Shown piece after piece: positions 33,656 to 42,870 of a DNA stretch of 64,000 bases. The position numbers and the translations under genes are program-made. The stretch spans positions 1,240,001 through 1,304,000 of the forward strand of contig NZ_JBGKAD010000001.1 of assembly GCF_041361345.1 (NCBI RefSeq), in the 5' to 3' direction. How positions within the stretch are numbered: the stretch's first letter is position 1; each line of letters opens with the position of its first letter. Under the pieces are notes generated by a model that was not told where the DNA came from, searched no databases, and saw nothing but the letters and a program-made list of their open reading frames with translations. The DNA is from Halobaculum sp. MBLA0147 (lineage in GTDB: Archaea > Halobacteriota > Halobacteria > Halobacteriales > Haloferacaceae).

Positions 33656-35716
33656 ATGGGAACGGCCGAAGACGAGACGAGCGTGTTCGAGGAGTACCGC
33701 GACCGCGTGGACCGCCCACTCGCGCGACTGTTCCGCGAGTACGGGTCGCCGGAGATCCACTGGCTGATCGTCGGGATGGTCGCGAACGTGTTGGCACGGG
33801 CCTCGAGCCTGCTCCCGCCGGTCGTGCTCGGGGTCGCGATCGACGCGGTGTTCCTCGACCGGACGGGGTACTCGCTGTTGTTCCTCCCCGACCGGTTCGT
33901 CCCGGCCGGTGAGACCGCGCAGTTCTGGTTCTCCGTCCAGTTGATCGTCGCCGCCTTCGTCGCGACGGCCGTGTTGACGTGGGTGTACGGCGTCGCCGCC
34001 AACAACTTCGCCCACGGCGTGATGCACGCGGTTCGGGTGGACTCCTTCGAGAAGATGCAGTCGCTCGACATGTGGTTCTTCGACGGGAAACAGACCGGCG
34101 AGGTGATGTCCGTCCTCAACAACGACACCACCAACCTGGAGCGGTTCCTCGACAACGCACTCCAGAACTCCGTCCGGCTGGGCGTGATGGTGATCGGGAT
34201 CGCGGTCGTGCTCTTCTCGGAGAACGCCCAACTCGCCGCGTTGACGCTCGTCGCGGTCCCGCTGATGGTCGGGTTCACGTGGTGGTTCATGCGGGCCGTC
34301 GAGCCGCGGTACACCTCCCAGCGCGAGTCCGTCGGGGACCTCAACACCCGCTTGGAGAACGCGCTCGGCGGGATGCAGTTGATCAAGACCAGCGGGACGG
34401 AGTCGTACGAGTCCGACCGCGTCCGAGACGCCTCCTACTCGTACTTCCAGGACACGATGGCGGTGTTGAAGCTCAACTACCTCTACCGGCCCGGGATGGA
34501 GTTGTTCGCGGGGCTCGCGTTCGCCACGACGTTCGTCGTCGGCGGGCTGTGGCTGACGACCGGCACCGCGCCGGGGCCGCTGACGGGGACACTCTCGGAG
34601 GGGCAGTTCGTGACGTTCCTCTTTCTCACCCAGCGGTTCACCGCCCCGCTGGCGGAGGTGTCGAACATCGTCGACTCCTACGAGAACGCCAAGGCCTCCA
34701 GCGAGCGCGTGTTCGGCCTCCAGGACGTCCCGCGTCGGATCACGGACCGCGAAGACGCCGTGGCGCTCGACGACCCGGACGGCCGCGTGGTCTACGACGA
34801 CGTGTCGTTCGGCTACGAGGACGGCGACCCCGGCGCGCCGGACACGGGCGAGGCGTCGAGCGATGGCGCGTGGGCGGACGGCGGCAGTCCGGGGACCGTG
34901 GACGCGGACGGCACGGGAGGCGTGGACGAGACGAGCGGCACAACGGAGACGGACGAGCCCGAGGAGTGGGTGTTGGAGAGCGTGGACTTCACCGCGGAGC
35001 CGGGAGACACGGTCGCGTTCGTCGGGCCGACGGGCGCGGGGAAGTCGACGCTGGTGAAGCTGCTGCTCCGGCTGTACGACACGGACACGGGTGCGATCCG
35101 GATCGACGGCCACGACGTTCGCGACGTCGAGACGGCGTCGCTCCGGTCGAGTATCGGCTACGTGAGTCAGGACACGTTCCTCTTCGACGGGAGCGTCGCG
35201 GACAACGTCCGCTACGGGGAGTTCGACGCCGACCGAGAGGCGGTGGTGGCGGCGTGTGAGGCCGCCGAGGCCGACGAGTTCGTCCGGAACCTCCCCGACG
35301 GCTACGACACCCGCATCGGCGAGCGCGGGGTGAAGCTGTCGGGCGGGCAACGCCAGCGGCTCTCCATCGCCCGCACGGTGTTACAGGACCCGGAGATCCT
35401 CGTGTTGGACGAGGCGACCTCGGCGGTGGACACGGAGACGGAGCTGTTGATCCAGCGTTCACTGGACCGGCTCGCCGCGGACCGCACCACCTTCGTCATC
35501 GCCCACCGCCTGTCGACGATCCGCGACGCCGACACCGTGCTCGTGTTGGAGGACGGGCAGATCGTCGAACGCGGGACGCACGACGACCTGCTGGCCGAGG
35601 ACGGGCTGTACGCGAAGTTGTGGGGTGTCCAGGCCGGCGAGATCGAGTCGTTGCCGTCGGAGTTCCTGGATCGCGCACGGGAGCGGCGGGCGGAGACGCT
35701 GTCCGACGACGACTGA
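33656..35716 (+). CDS. ABC transporter, fused membrane and ATP-binding domains (type IV exporter)
   Basis: 686 residues: six-helix membrane domain (about 30-370) followed by an ATPase with Walker A GPTGAGKSTL near 461, Q-loop YVSQDTF, signature LSGGQRQRLSIA, Walker B EILVLDEATSAVD and H-loop AHRLST. A 45-residue acidic low-complexity insert (about 388-435, DPGAPDTGEASSDG to ETDEPEEW) splits the start of the nucleotide domain and is not typical of the family. It likely works as a homodimer exporting lipids or drugs. The kinase gene is divergent upstream. Confidence 0.93.
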   Translation: MGTAEDETSVFEEYRDRVDRPLARLFREYGSPEIHWLIVGMVANVLARASSLLPPVVLGVAIDAVFLDRTGYSLLFLPDRFVPAGETAQFWFSVQLIVAAFVATAVLTWVYGVAANNFAHGVMHAVRVDSFEKMQSLDMWFFDGKQTGEVMSVLNNDTTNLERFLDNALQNSVRLGVMVIGIAVVLFSENAQLAALTLVAVPLMVGFTWWFMRAVEPRYTSQRESVGDLNTRLENALGGMQLIKTSGTESYESDRVRDASYSYFQDTMAVLKLNYLYRPGMELFAGLAFATTFVVGGLWLTTGTAPGPLTGTLSEGQFVTFLFLTQRFTAPLAEVSNIVDSYENAKASSERVFGLQDVPRRITDREDAVALDDPDGRVVYDDVSFGYEDGDPGAPDTGEASSDGAWADGGSPGTVDADGTGGVDETSGTTETDEPEEWVLESVDFTAEPGDTVAFVGPTGAGKSTLVKLLLRLYDTDTGAIRIDGHDVRDVETASLRSSIGYVSQDTFLFDGSVADNVRYGEFDADREAVVAACEAAEADEFVRNLPDGYDTRIGERGVKLSGGQRQRLSIARTVLQDPEILVLDEATSAVDTETELLIQRSLDRLAADRTTFVIAHRLSTIRDADTVLVLEDGQIVERGTHDDLLAEDGLYAKLWGVQAGEIESLPSEFLDRARERRAETLSDDD

Positions 35717-35825
35717 CACCGCACGGGCCGGCGTCTCGGCGTCACACGAACCGACGAGGGTCGAAGTAGTGGAGTCGTCGCTCGCAGGTCGTGTCACGTC
35801 GAGTCGAGAGTCGCGCGGTGGTCGT

Positions 35826-36083
35826 CTACGCGGCGCTCTCGCCGTACGTCTCCTCGAGGTACGCCACGATGTCGTCGGACTCGGGCATCCCCTCGACGTC
35901 GTGGGCCTCGTCGACGAGTACCGGCACACCGGTCTGGCCGCTGATCTCCTCGACTTCGGTGCGCTCGCCGTGCGAGCGCGGGACCATCACCGACTCGTAC
36001 TCCAACCCGAGGTCGGCGAGCTTGTTCTTGACCTTCGCACAGTACGGACAGCCTTCCAGTTCGTAGAGGACGAGTTCCGACAT
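35826..36083 (-). CDS. Glutaredoxin-like / glutathione S-transferase N-terminal-like thioredoxin-fold protein
   Basis: 85 residues. CPYC active site in ELEGCPYCAKVKNKLADLG (residues 11-14), cis-Pro loop TGVPVLVD and GMPESDDIVAYLEE. Monothiol/dithiol redox carrier of the glutaredoxin family acting in the cytosol. TTTATAGG (36106-36113) lies about 26 bases before ATG 36083, favouring it over GTG 36092. Haloarchaea use gamma-glutamylcysteine, not glutathione, so its partner thiol differs from bacterial glutaredoxin. Confidence 0.88.
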   Translation of the reverse strand: MSELVLYELEGCPYCAKVKNKLADLGLEYESVMVPRSHGERTEVEEISGQTGVPVLVDEAHDVEGMPESDDIVAYLEETYGESAA

Positions 36084-36442
36084 CGAACTCACCTACGTGA
36101 CCGAGCCTATAAAGGCGAACGGGGCTGTGCGGCGGGTGCGGGGTCGCGGTCTCGACGGGGAGCCGCCTCTCCGACTGCAGTGTGCGACCCGTGTGACACC
36201 ACCACACGCGACCGGTGGGTTCACGTGGTGCGCCGGTCACGGAGAGACAACTGCAGGCGACCGATGACCCGCTCTCTCTCCTGAACGGTCCGCCGTTCAC
36301 GGCACTCGCACCGCCCACGACCGACTGGACCGGGCGGTGGCGAGAGCGGTCGCCGCCGACGCGTCTCCGGGTTCCCCCCGACGGACCCGACGGCGTCACG
36401 AGAGTCGCTCTCACCGCCGCCCCCGCACCACCACAGCCACAC
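36084..36442. other. Intergenic region between glutaredoxin and M3 peptidase genes
   Basis: About 360 bases without a convincing gene. The left part holds the glutaredoxin promoter (CCTATAAA, 36106-36113). The rest is GC-rich and open in the frame of the M3 peptidase, but upstream translation (from 36215) is Pro/Arg-rich and unlike the family, so I treat it as non-coding. Confidence 0.55.
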
Positions 36443-38278
36443 GTGAGTCTCCCACCACGAGCCGAGATCGACCCCGAGTACCGCTTCGACCTGACGCGCA
36501 TCTACGACGACCCCGCGGCGTGGCACCGCGCCGCCGACGCGTTCCGCGAGCGGGTCGCCGACCTCGAGACGACCGCACGCCGAGACTTCGACACACCGGC
36601 CGCACTCGGGAGCCTGCTCGACGCGACCGCCGCGTGCTACCGGACGCGCGACAGTCTCCGGTTGTACGCTGCCCTGTACGGCTACGTCCACACGGGCGAC
36701 GACGCGGCCGCCGACCTCCGGCGCGCGAACCGCGACCTCGACACCGTGTTCGACCCGGCCGTCGCCACGGTCTGTCGCCGCCTCGCCGCCCTCAACGACG
36801 AGCGGTTCGAGGCACTCGTCGACGCACTCGACGAGGGCCGCGACGACACCACCGTCGTCCCCACCGACTACCGACCGTACGCCGAGAGTCTCCGGCGTCG
36901 AGGCCGTCACACCCGCGAGCCGGCCGTCGAGGAGACGGTGGCGACCGTCGAGGAACCGCTCGGTGCCGCGGAACGGACGATCCGTGCGGTGACGACGGAG
37001 GACCTCGATCCCGGCACCGTCGACCGACCGGACGGCACCGAGGCGGAACTCCGGATCGGGAACGTCCAAGACGAACTCCGCGAGCCCGACCGCGACTACC
37101 GACGACGAGTGTACGAGACGATCCGGTCCGAACTCGACCGCTTCGAGCACACGCTCACCCGTGCCGTCGGCGAGAAACTGAAGGCTGCCCGGGCGACCGC
37201 GACCGTCCGCGGGTACGACTCCCACCGCGCCGCCTCGCTGGCCGCCGACTCGTACCCGCCGACCGGCGTCCAGAGTGCACTCCCGGAGTCGGTCCACGAC
37301 ACGCTCGTCGAGGCGGTCGTCGCCGAACGCGACCCGTACGACCGCGCCCGACGGCTGCGACGGGACCGCCTGGGCGTCGACACGCTCCGTCCGTGGGACA
37401 CGCGGGTCCCGTTGGTCGACGCAGACCCGACCCCGTCGTACGAGACGGCGACGGATCACGTCCTGACCGCGTTGGAGCCACTCGGCGACGACTACGTCGC
37501 CCGCGTTCACGAGATGTTGGACGAGCGGCGCGTCGACGTGTTCCCGACGGCGAACAAGCGGACCGACATCCCGGCGGCGTGCCCCGCCTCGCCGGCCGAC
37601 GGACCGTACGTGTTGGCCAACTTCCGCGAGGATGTCCGGACGACGTTCTTCCTCGCACACGAACTCGGCCACGCCGCCAACGTCTCCTACCACACCGACG
37701 GGCCAACGCGGTACGCGTGCAATCGCGTCCCCGTCTCGGAGGTCCCCTCACTCGTCCACGAACTCCTGCTGGCGGACCACCTGACGACACTCGGCGGCCC
37801 GCTGGCCGACGCCGCCCGCGAGCGGCGCGTGGAACTGCTCGGCGGGAACCTCTACCGGAACGCCCGCAGCACCGCCTTCGGCCACCGGCTCGCGGAGATC
37901 GTCGCCGACGGAGAGGAACTCACCTCGGACCGCGCCCGCACGGCGAACCGACAGGTGGCCGAGCGCTTCGACCCGGTCGTGGAGCCGCCCGCGGACCGCG
38001 ACGGCCGCGACTGGTTGGGCGGTGGCCTCCGCGACGCCTACACCGGTCACCAGTACGTGCTCGGTGTTCTCGGTGCGGTGGCGGCCGTCGAGGGACTCGC
38101 CGACGGGTCGCTCGCGCCAGCCGACTACCGGACGTTTCTCCGTCACACCGGCCACGACGACGCACTCGCCGCCTTCGAGCGACTCGGAGTCGACCCGACC
38201 GAGCGGTCGGCGTACCGCCGTGCCGCCGCGGCGTTCGACGGCGCCGTCGACGAGTTGGCGCGCGTGACCGCCGAGTGA
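36443..38278 (+). CDS. pepF: M3-family oligoendopeptidase F (PepF-like)
   Basis: 611 residues from GTG 36443 (YRFDLTRIYDDPAAW is a typical PepF start). Helical N-terminal half, then the zinc site H406-E-L-G-H410 in FFLAHELGHAAN, and downstream EVPSLVHELLLADHL where the third zinc ligand is expected. Cytosolic cleavage of short peptides, length like bacterial PepF (about 600). Upstream in-frame codons (36215 onward) were rejected as start because the encoded sequence is Pro/Arg rich. Its stop is 7 bases from the convergent CPBP gene. Confidence 0.9.
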   Translation: MSLPPRAEIDPEYRFDLTRIYDDPAAWHRAADAFRERVADLETTARRDFDTPAALGSLLDATAACYRTRDSLRLYAALYGYVHTGDDAAADLRRANRDLDTVFDPAVATVCRRLAALNDERFEALVDALDEGRDDTTVVPTDYRPYAESLRRRGRHTREPAVEETVATVEEPLGAAERTIRAVTTEDLDPGTVDRPDGTEAELRIGNVQDELREPDRDYRRRVYETIRSELDRFEHTLTRAVGEKLKAARATATVRGYDSHRAASLAADSYPPTGVQSALPESVHDTLVEAVVAERDPYDRARRLRRDRLGVDTLRPWDTRVPLVDADPTPSYETATDHVLTALEPLGDDYVARVHEMLDERRVDVFPTANKRTDIPAACPASPADGPYVLANFREDVRTTFFLAHELGHAANVSYHTDGPTRYACNRVPVSEVPSLVHELLLADHLTTLGGPLADAARERRVELLGGNLYRNARSTAFGHRLAEIVADGEELTSDRARTANRQVAERFDPVVEPPADRDGRDWLGGGLRDAYTGHQYVLGVLGAVAAVEGLADGSLAPADYRTFLRHTGHDDALAAFERLGVDPTERSAYRRAAAAFDGAVDELARVTAE

Positions 38279-38285
38279 GCGGTCG

Positions 38286-39956
38286 TCACTCCGCCGGGAG
38301 TCGACTCGCCGGCCCCTCGTGGACCACGAACTCCAGCGCGTTCACGAGGTAGTGGGCGACGACGACGGCGAGGAAGCTCCCCGTGAGGACGAACACGCCC
38401 GCCAGCACCGCGCCGAGGAGTCCGGTGACGACCATCCCGGCGGTTCCCTGTGCGCTGTGTGCGAGGCCGAACGCGACCGAGGAGGCGACGACGAGCAGCC
38501 AGACGGGGACCGCGAACCCCGCCGCGAAGGCCCCCACCAACACCGCGCGGAACAACAACTCCTCGAACAGCGCGATCACCGGCAACACCCCGGCCAACAA
38601 CAGCCACCACTCGCCACGTGTCGTCGGTGCCAGTGCACCACGGAGCGCCTCCGCCGGATCGATCCCGAACCGCTGGCCCAGTCGTCCGCCGGACTCGCTG
38701 GCGACCCACAGGCCGATCCCGGCGACGACGCCGATCGCGAGGTCGAGTCCCGTCGCCACCGGCACCAGTCCCAGCGTCGCCGCCGGCACCCCCGCGAAGA
38801 CGATGGCCGAGACGAGCAGTCCGGCGAACAACAACTGCGAGCCGGCGACGTTCAACAGGAGGACTCGCGTCGAGAGCTGTCGGCTCCCGACGGTGACGCC
38901 GTCCCGCTCCGCCGGGATCGGTGGGTCGAACGCGTCCGTCTCGCCGTCGACCACGGGCCCAGCACCGCCGAACGGAGTGTCGCTCGGCAGCCCGTCACCC
39001 ACCGGTGTGTCACTCACCGGGGCGTCGCTCACCGGCGTACTGCCGACCGGCCCGTCGCTCACGTCGACACCGGAACGCGACTCGTTCGACGGGACTCGCG
39101 TGGAGGTCTCCGGCCGCCGCTCGTCGCTCCCCGTCCGCGGCCGCCTCGTCGACTCGCTCGCCGTCGCGTCCTCCTCGCGGTCCCCCGTCGACTCGCTCGC
39201 CGTCGCGTCCTCCTCGCGGTCCCCCGTCGACTCGCCGGTCGAGTTGGGTGGGAACTCCGGATCCCGGTCGTCGTCACCCCACCGGTCGACCGGCGTCCCG
39301 CCGTCGTCCGTCCAGCGGTCACGGCTGTCCTCGGGGTCGCGCCAGCGGTCGGCCGGACCAGTCCGGTCGGTCGGTGTCGACCGCGTCGGATCACTGTCGA
39401 GTGACGCCCGAGTCGGGTCGTCGTCGAGTGACGCCCGAGTCGGGTCGTCGGCCGCCGGCGCTCGCCGGTCCGCGTCGTCGGACTGCGACGCGTCGGTCGA
39501 CGCGCCACCGCGTCCGTCTCCACCCGTCGTGTCGACCGGGTCGCGCGTGTCCCCCGTCCGGTCGACTGCAGGGCTCTCTCCCGTGTCGCGCTCGTCGTAG
39601 CCGGCCCTCTCGGTCGGCGGACCGGCCGCGTAGTCCTGCGGGTCGGGGTAGTCGGACTCCGAGAGTGTCGTCCGCTCGGTCCCGCCGGGGCCGGACAACG
39701 GGTCCGTCGGCTCGTCGCCGGCGAGTCGGTCCCGCAGCACCGCCACGCGACCGCCGGAGTCGTCGTCCATCCGTGGACTGCCGTCGACCTCGGCGGCTGC
39801 CGACACGTTCGACCCACCGTCGACCGGTCTCTCCGACGGGTCGTCCAACCGCCCGCTCGGTCCGTCGCCGACCAAGGCGGCAGAGCTCCTGGTGAGTGCG
39901 AGTAACAGCCCGAGCAACACGACGACGATCCCGGAGAAAGCGGTCCAACGCGTCAC
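38286..39956 (-). CDS. CPBP-family intramembrane metalloprotease with long disordered N-terminal region
   Basis: 556 residues from GTG 39956. One membrane segment at residues 8-28 is followed by about 310 residues of acidic Ser/Thr/Asp-rich disordered sequence, containing two exact 13-residue repeats (GDREEDATASEST) and repeats of the DDPTRASLD type. The C-terminal 230 residues are a CPBP domain with about eight helices: EELLFR motif near 480, GLAHSAQG near 510 and AHYLVNALEF near 540, the Abi/CAAX-protease zinc ligands. It lies 31 bases after lonB on the same strand. The long extension is odd for the family. Confidence 0.85.
   Translation of the reverse strand: MTRWTAFSGIVVVLLGLLLALTRSSAALVGDGPSGRLDDPSERPVDGGSNVSAAAEVDGSPRMDDDSGGRVAVLRDRLAGDEPTDPLSGPGGTERTTLSESDYPDPQDYAAGPPTERAGYDERDTGESPAVDRTGDTRDPVDTTGGDGRGGASTDASQSDDADRRAPAADDPTRASLDDDPTRASLDSDPTRSTPTDRTGPADRWRDPEDSRDRWTDDGGTPVDRWGDDDRDPEFPPNSTGESTGDREEDATASESTGDREEDATASESTRRPRTGSDERRPETSTRVPSNESRSGVDVSDGPVGSTPVSDAPVSDTPVGDGLPSDTPFGGAGPVVDGETDAFDPPIPAERDGVTVGSRQLSTRVLLLNVAGSQLLFAGLLVSAIVFAGVPAATLGLVPVATGLDLAIGVVAGIGLWVASESGGRLGQRFGIDPAEALRGALAPTTRGEWWLLLAGVLPVIALFEELLFRAVLVGAFAAGFAVPVWLLVVASSVAFGLAHSAQGTAGMVVTGLLGAVLAGVFVLTGSFLAVVVAHYLVNALEFVVHEGPASRLPAE
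39147..39234. repeat. 39-bp tandem repeat inside the CPBP gene
   Basis: Two exact copies start at 39147 and 39186, with a partial third at 39225. They encode GDREEDATASEST on the minus strand, within the disordered region. A nearby 27-bp repeat near 39398-39451 encodes DDPTRASLD. Confidence 0.92.
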
Positions 39957-39987
39957 ACGACACCTCGCTCGGGAACGGGGAGCGGGG

Positions 39988-42084
39988 TTACTGCGGGCTC
40001 GGACTGGAGGGTCCGGACACGTCGCCCGTGTCTGCGGCCTCCAGCGCGGAGCCGGTGATGTTCTTGAGGCGGTCGACCAGCGAGTCCTTCTCCGCCTCCC
40101 CCTCCAGTGCCACGTCGAGCACCTCGGAGATGTGCGAGACGGGGACGATGTCGACCATCTCCTCGTACTCCTCCTCGATCATCACGTCCTGCTCGTTCGC
40201 CTGCGGGATGATGACCGTGTCACAGCCGGACTTGGCGGCGGCCTCGATCTTGTGGGTCACCCCACCGACCGGGAGCACGTCGCCGCGCACGGACAGCGAC
40301 CCCGTCATCGCCAGGTTCTGGTCGACGCCGACACCCTCCAGCGCCGAGATCACGGCCGTCGCGACCGTGATCGACGCCGAGTCACCGTCGACACCCTGCT
40401 GTCCCGTCTGGACGAACTGGATGTGGACGTCCTTCTCCGAGAGGTCCTCGTCGGAGAACTTCTTGATGATCGCCGAGACGTTCTGGACGGCCTCCTCGGC
40501 CATCTCCTGGAGCTTCCCGGTTGCGATTACCTCCCCCGGCCCGTGGGAGGGTGTGACCTCCGCCATGACCGGGAGCATGATCCCCGAGTCCTCGCCCATC
40601 ACGGCGAGCCCGTTGACGCGGCCGACCTCGTAGCCGTCCGAGACCTGCAGCTCGTAGTCCTTCCGGCGCTCGATGTAGTCGTCCGCGAGCTGCTGTTCGA
40701 TGGACCGCGAGCGGCCCTTCGCCTCCAGCACGTGCTCGCGAGTGACCTCCGGCGCGTCGCCGGACCGCGCGATGTCGCCCGCGACGCGGACGAGCCCGCC
40801 GAGGTTCCGCAGCTCCAGCGTGAGGTGGCCCTTCCGGCCCGCACGCCGACGCGCCTCGAGGATGATCTCCTCGATGGCGCCGCGGTCGAACTTCGGCAGG
40901 CGCCCGTCCTTGTCGGCCTCCTGGGCGACGAAGCGGGCGTACTTCCGGCGCATCTCCGGGGTGTCCTCGATGGTGTCGTCCATGTACACCTCGTAGCCGT
41001 ACCCCTTGATCCGCGAGCGGAGCGCCGGGTGCATGTTCTCCATCGCGTCGAGGTTCCCGGCCGCGACCATCACGAAGTCCGTCGGTACCGGCTCCGTCTG
41101 GACCATCGCCCCCGAGGAGCGCTCGGACTGGCCCGTGATCTGGAACTCACCCTCCTGGATCGCGGTCATCAGCTTCTGCTGGGACCGGATGTCGAGGGTG
41201 TTGATCTCGTCGACGAACAACACGCCCTTGTTGGCCTTGTGGATGGCGCCGGCCTCGACGCGGTCGTGGCTCGGCGTCTCCATCCCACCGGACTGGAACG
41301 GGTCGTGGCGCACGTCGCCCAGCAGCGCCCCGGCGTGGGCACCCGTGGCGTCCTCGAACGGCGCCGTGGTCTCGTCGGCGGTGTTGACCAGCAGGTTCGG
41401 GATCATCGAGTCGCTCCCGCGAGAGCCGTAGCGGAAGGCGAGGTAGATGACGCCGGCCGCGAGAATCCCCAAGAGGACGTTCCCGGCCACGATCAGCGCG
41501 TAGCCGAGCACGACGGCGATGATGATCCACATGAGGAAGCTCCGCATCTGGTTGCGCTTGCGGGCCTCCTCCTTGTGGGCCTCCACGATCTGTTCGCCCT
41601 TCCCCGACGGCACCGTCCGCACCTTCGGGTTGTTGCCGTCGTCGGGGTTGTGGTACACGAGCACGTCCTGCAGTTCCTCCGGCGGGAGGAGTTCGGACAT
41701 CGCCTTCGCCAGCATCGACTTCCCGGTCCCGGGCGAGCCGATCATCATCACGTGGCGCCGCTGTTTGGCCGCCTTCATCACCACGTCGCGGGCGTGTTCC
41801 TGCCCGATGACCTGGTCGACCAGGCGCTCGGGGACCTGGATGTCGTCCGTCGAGTCGATCTGGAGGCCGCCGAGGAGCCCGTCCTCGGCGTCCTCGTCGA
41901 TCTCGGCGTCGATCTCGACGTCGCTGCCGAGGTCCTCGATGTCCGCGTCCTCGTCGGAGGGCGTGTTCGAGGTGCCGACCGACGGGTCGCCGATCCCGTC
42001 GTCGGCCGGCCCACCGACACCGTTCCCGGCTGGGTCGTCGACGATGTGGGGGTCCTCCCGACCGTCGTCGTTGTCGTTGCTCAT
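39988..42084 (-). CDS. lonB: Archaeal LonB membrane-bound ATP-dependent protease
   Basis: 698 residues. Acidic N-terminal 75, then AAA+ domain with Walker A GSPGTGKSML near 117, two membrane helices inside the AAA module (SFLMWIIIAVVLGYALIVAGNVLLGILAAGVIYLAF near 185-220), sensor regions, and a C-terminal S16 protease with catalytic Ser569 (GDSASIT) and Lys612 (GVTHKIEAA), 43 residues apart as in Lon. The internal membrane segment identifies archaeal LonB. The upstream AAGTATATCAG is its promoter. In haloarchaea LonB is essential and controls phytoene synthase and membrane carotenoids. Confidence 0.96.
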   Translation of the reverse strand: MSNDNDDGREDPHIVDDPAGNGVGGPADDGIGDPSVGTSNTPSDEDADIEDLGSDVEIDAEIDEDAEDGLLGGLQIDSTDDIQVPERLVDQVIGQEHARDVVMKAAKQRRHVMMIGSPGTGKSMLAKAMSELLPPEELQDVLVYHNPDDGNNPKVRTVPSGKGEQIVEAHKEEARKRNQMRSFLMWIIIAVVLGYALIVAGNVLLGILAAGVIYLAFRYGSRGSDSMIPNLLVNTADETTAPFEDATGAHAGALLGDVRHDPFQSGGMETPSHDRVEAGAIHKANKGVLFVDEINTLDIRSQQKLMTAIQEGEFQITGQSERSSGAMVQTEPVPTDFVMVAAGNLDAMENMHPALRSRIKGYGYEVYMDDTIEDTPEMRRKYARFVAQEADKDGRLPKFDRGAIEEIILEARRRAGRKGHLTLELRNLGGLVRVAGDIARSGDAPEVTREHVLEAKGRSRSIEQQLADDYIERRKDYELQVSDGYEVGRVNGLAVMGEDSGIMLPVMAEVTPSHGPGEVIATGKLQEMAEEAVQNVSAIIKKFSDEDLSEKDVHIQFVQTGQQGVDGDSASITVATAVISALEGVGVDQNLAMTGSLSVRGDVLPVGGVTHKIEAAAKSGCDTVIIPQANEQDVMIEEEYEEMVDIVPVSHISEVLDVALEGEAEKDSLVDRLKNITGSALEAADTGDVSGPSSPSPQ

Positions 42085-42253
42085 AGAACGTTCCGTACTG
42101 TGTGAGTAGTGCCGTGAACTGATATACTTTCTCCCGACTCGCACTGGTCGCTCCCGACCGAAATCCGACGGTAGCGGCGCTCTCTGCCGAGTCGCTCGCG
42201 GCCGCTCGATGCCGCCGTACTTATAAATCGTCGGCGGGAACCGTCCGGGCACG

Positions 42254-42769
42254 ATGCGGGGGTTCTACATCGGCCGCTTCCAGCCGTACCACGACGGACA
42301 CCACCAGATGGTCGCGGAGATCGCGGACGAGGTCGACGAGTTGGTGTTGGGAATCGGCTCGGCGGGGGAGTCGCACACGCAGCGGAACCCCTTCACCGCG
42401 GGCGAGCGGATCATGATGGTGACGAAGGCAGTCGCGGAGTTCGACGTGACGAGTTACGCCGTCCCGATCGAAGACCTGGACCGCAACGCCGTCTGGGTGA
42501 GTCACGTCCGGTCGATGTGTCCCCAGTTCGAGGTGGCGTACTCCAACAACCCGTTGGTGGTGCGTCTGTTCCGCGAGGCGGGCGTGGAGGTCCGGACGAC
42601 CCCGATGTTCGACCGCGACGTGTTGGAGGGGACGGAACTCCGCTCGCGGATGGTGGCCGGCGACGACTGGCGGGAACACGTCCCCGATCCCGTGGTCGAC
42701 GTGATCGAGGAGGTGGACGGCCCCGCACGGATGCGGCAGGTCGCCGACACGGACGCGAACGGGCACTAG
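42254..42769 (+). CDS. nadM: Nicotinamide-nucleotide adenylyltransferase
   Basis: 171 residues, the short archaeal NadM. The nucleotidyltransferase HIGH-like motif GRFQPYHDGHH is at residues 7-17 and the second motif GTELRSRMV at 132-140. Catalyses NMN + ATP to NAD. ACTTATAAATC about 30 bases upstream is its promoter. Confidence 0.95.
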   Translation: MRGFYIGRFQPYHDGHHQMVAEIADEVDELVLGIGSAGESHTQRNPFTAGERIMMVTKAVAEFDVTSYAVPIEDLDRNAVWVSHVRSMCPQFEVAYSNNPLVVRLFREAGVEVRTTPMFDRDVLEGTELRSRMVAGDDWREHVPDPVVDVIEEVDGPARMRQVADTDANGH

Positions 42770-42870
42770 ACGGCTCGTGACGACTGCTCTGAGGGAGACG
42801 ACCCGGGCGACTCGGATCACCCCGCCACGACCCCGGACGGTTTATTCGCCTCGCCCGCCGAGCGGGTTGC

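Noticed and set aside
36215-36442. Upstream N-terminal extension of the M3 peptidase
   Set aside because: In-frame but Pro/Arg-rich and unlike the family; GTG 36443 gives the normal PepF start.
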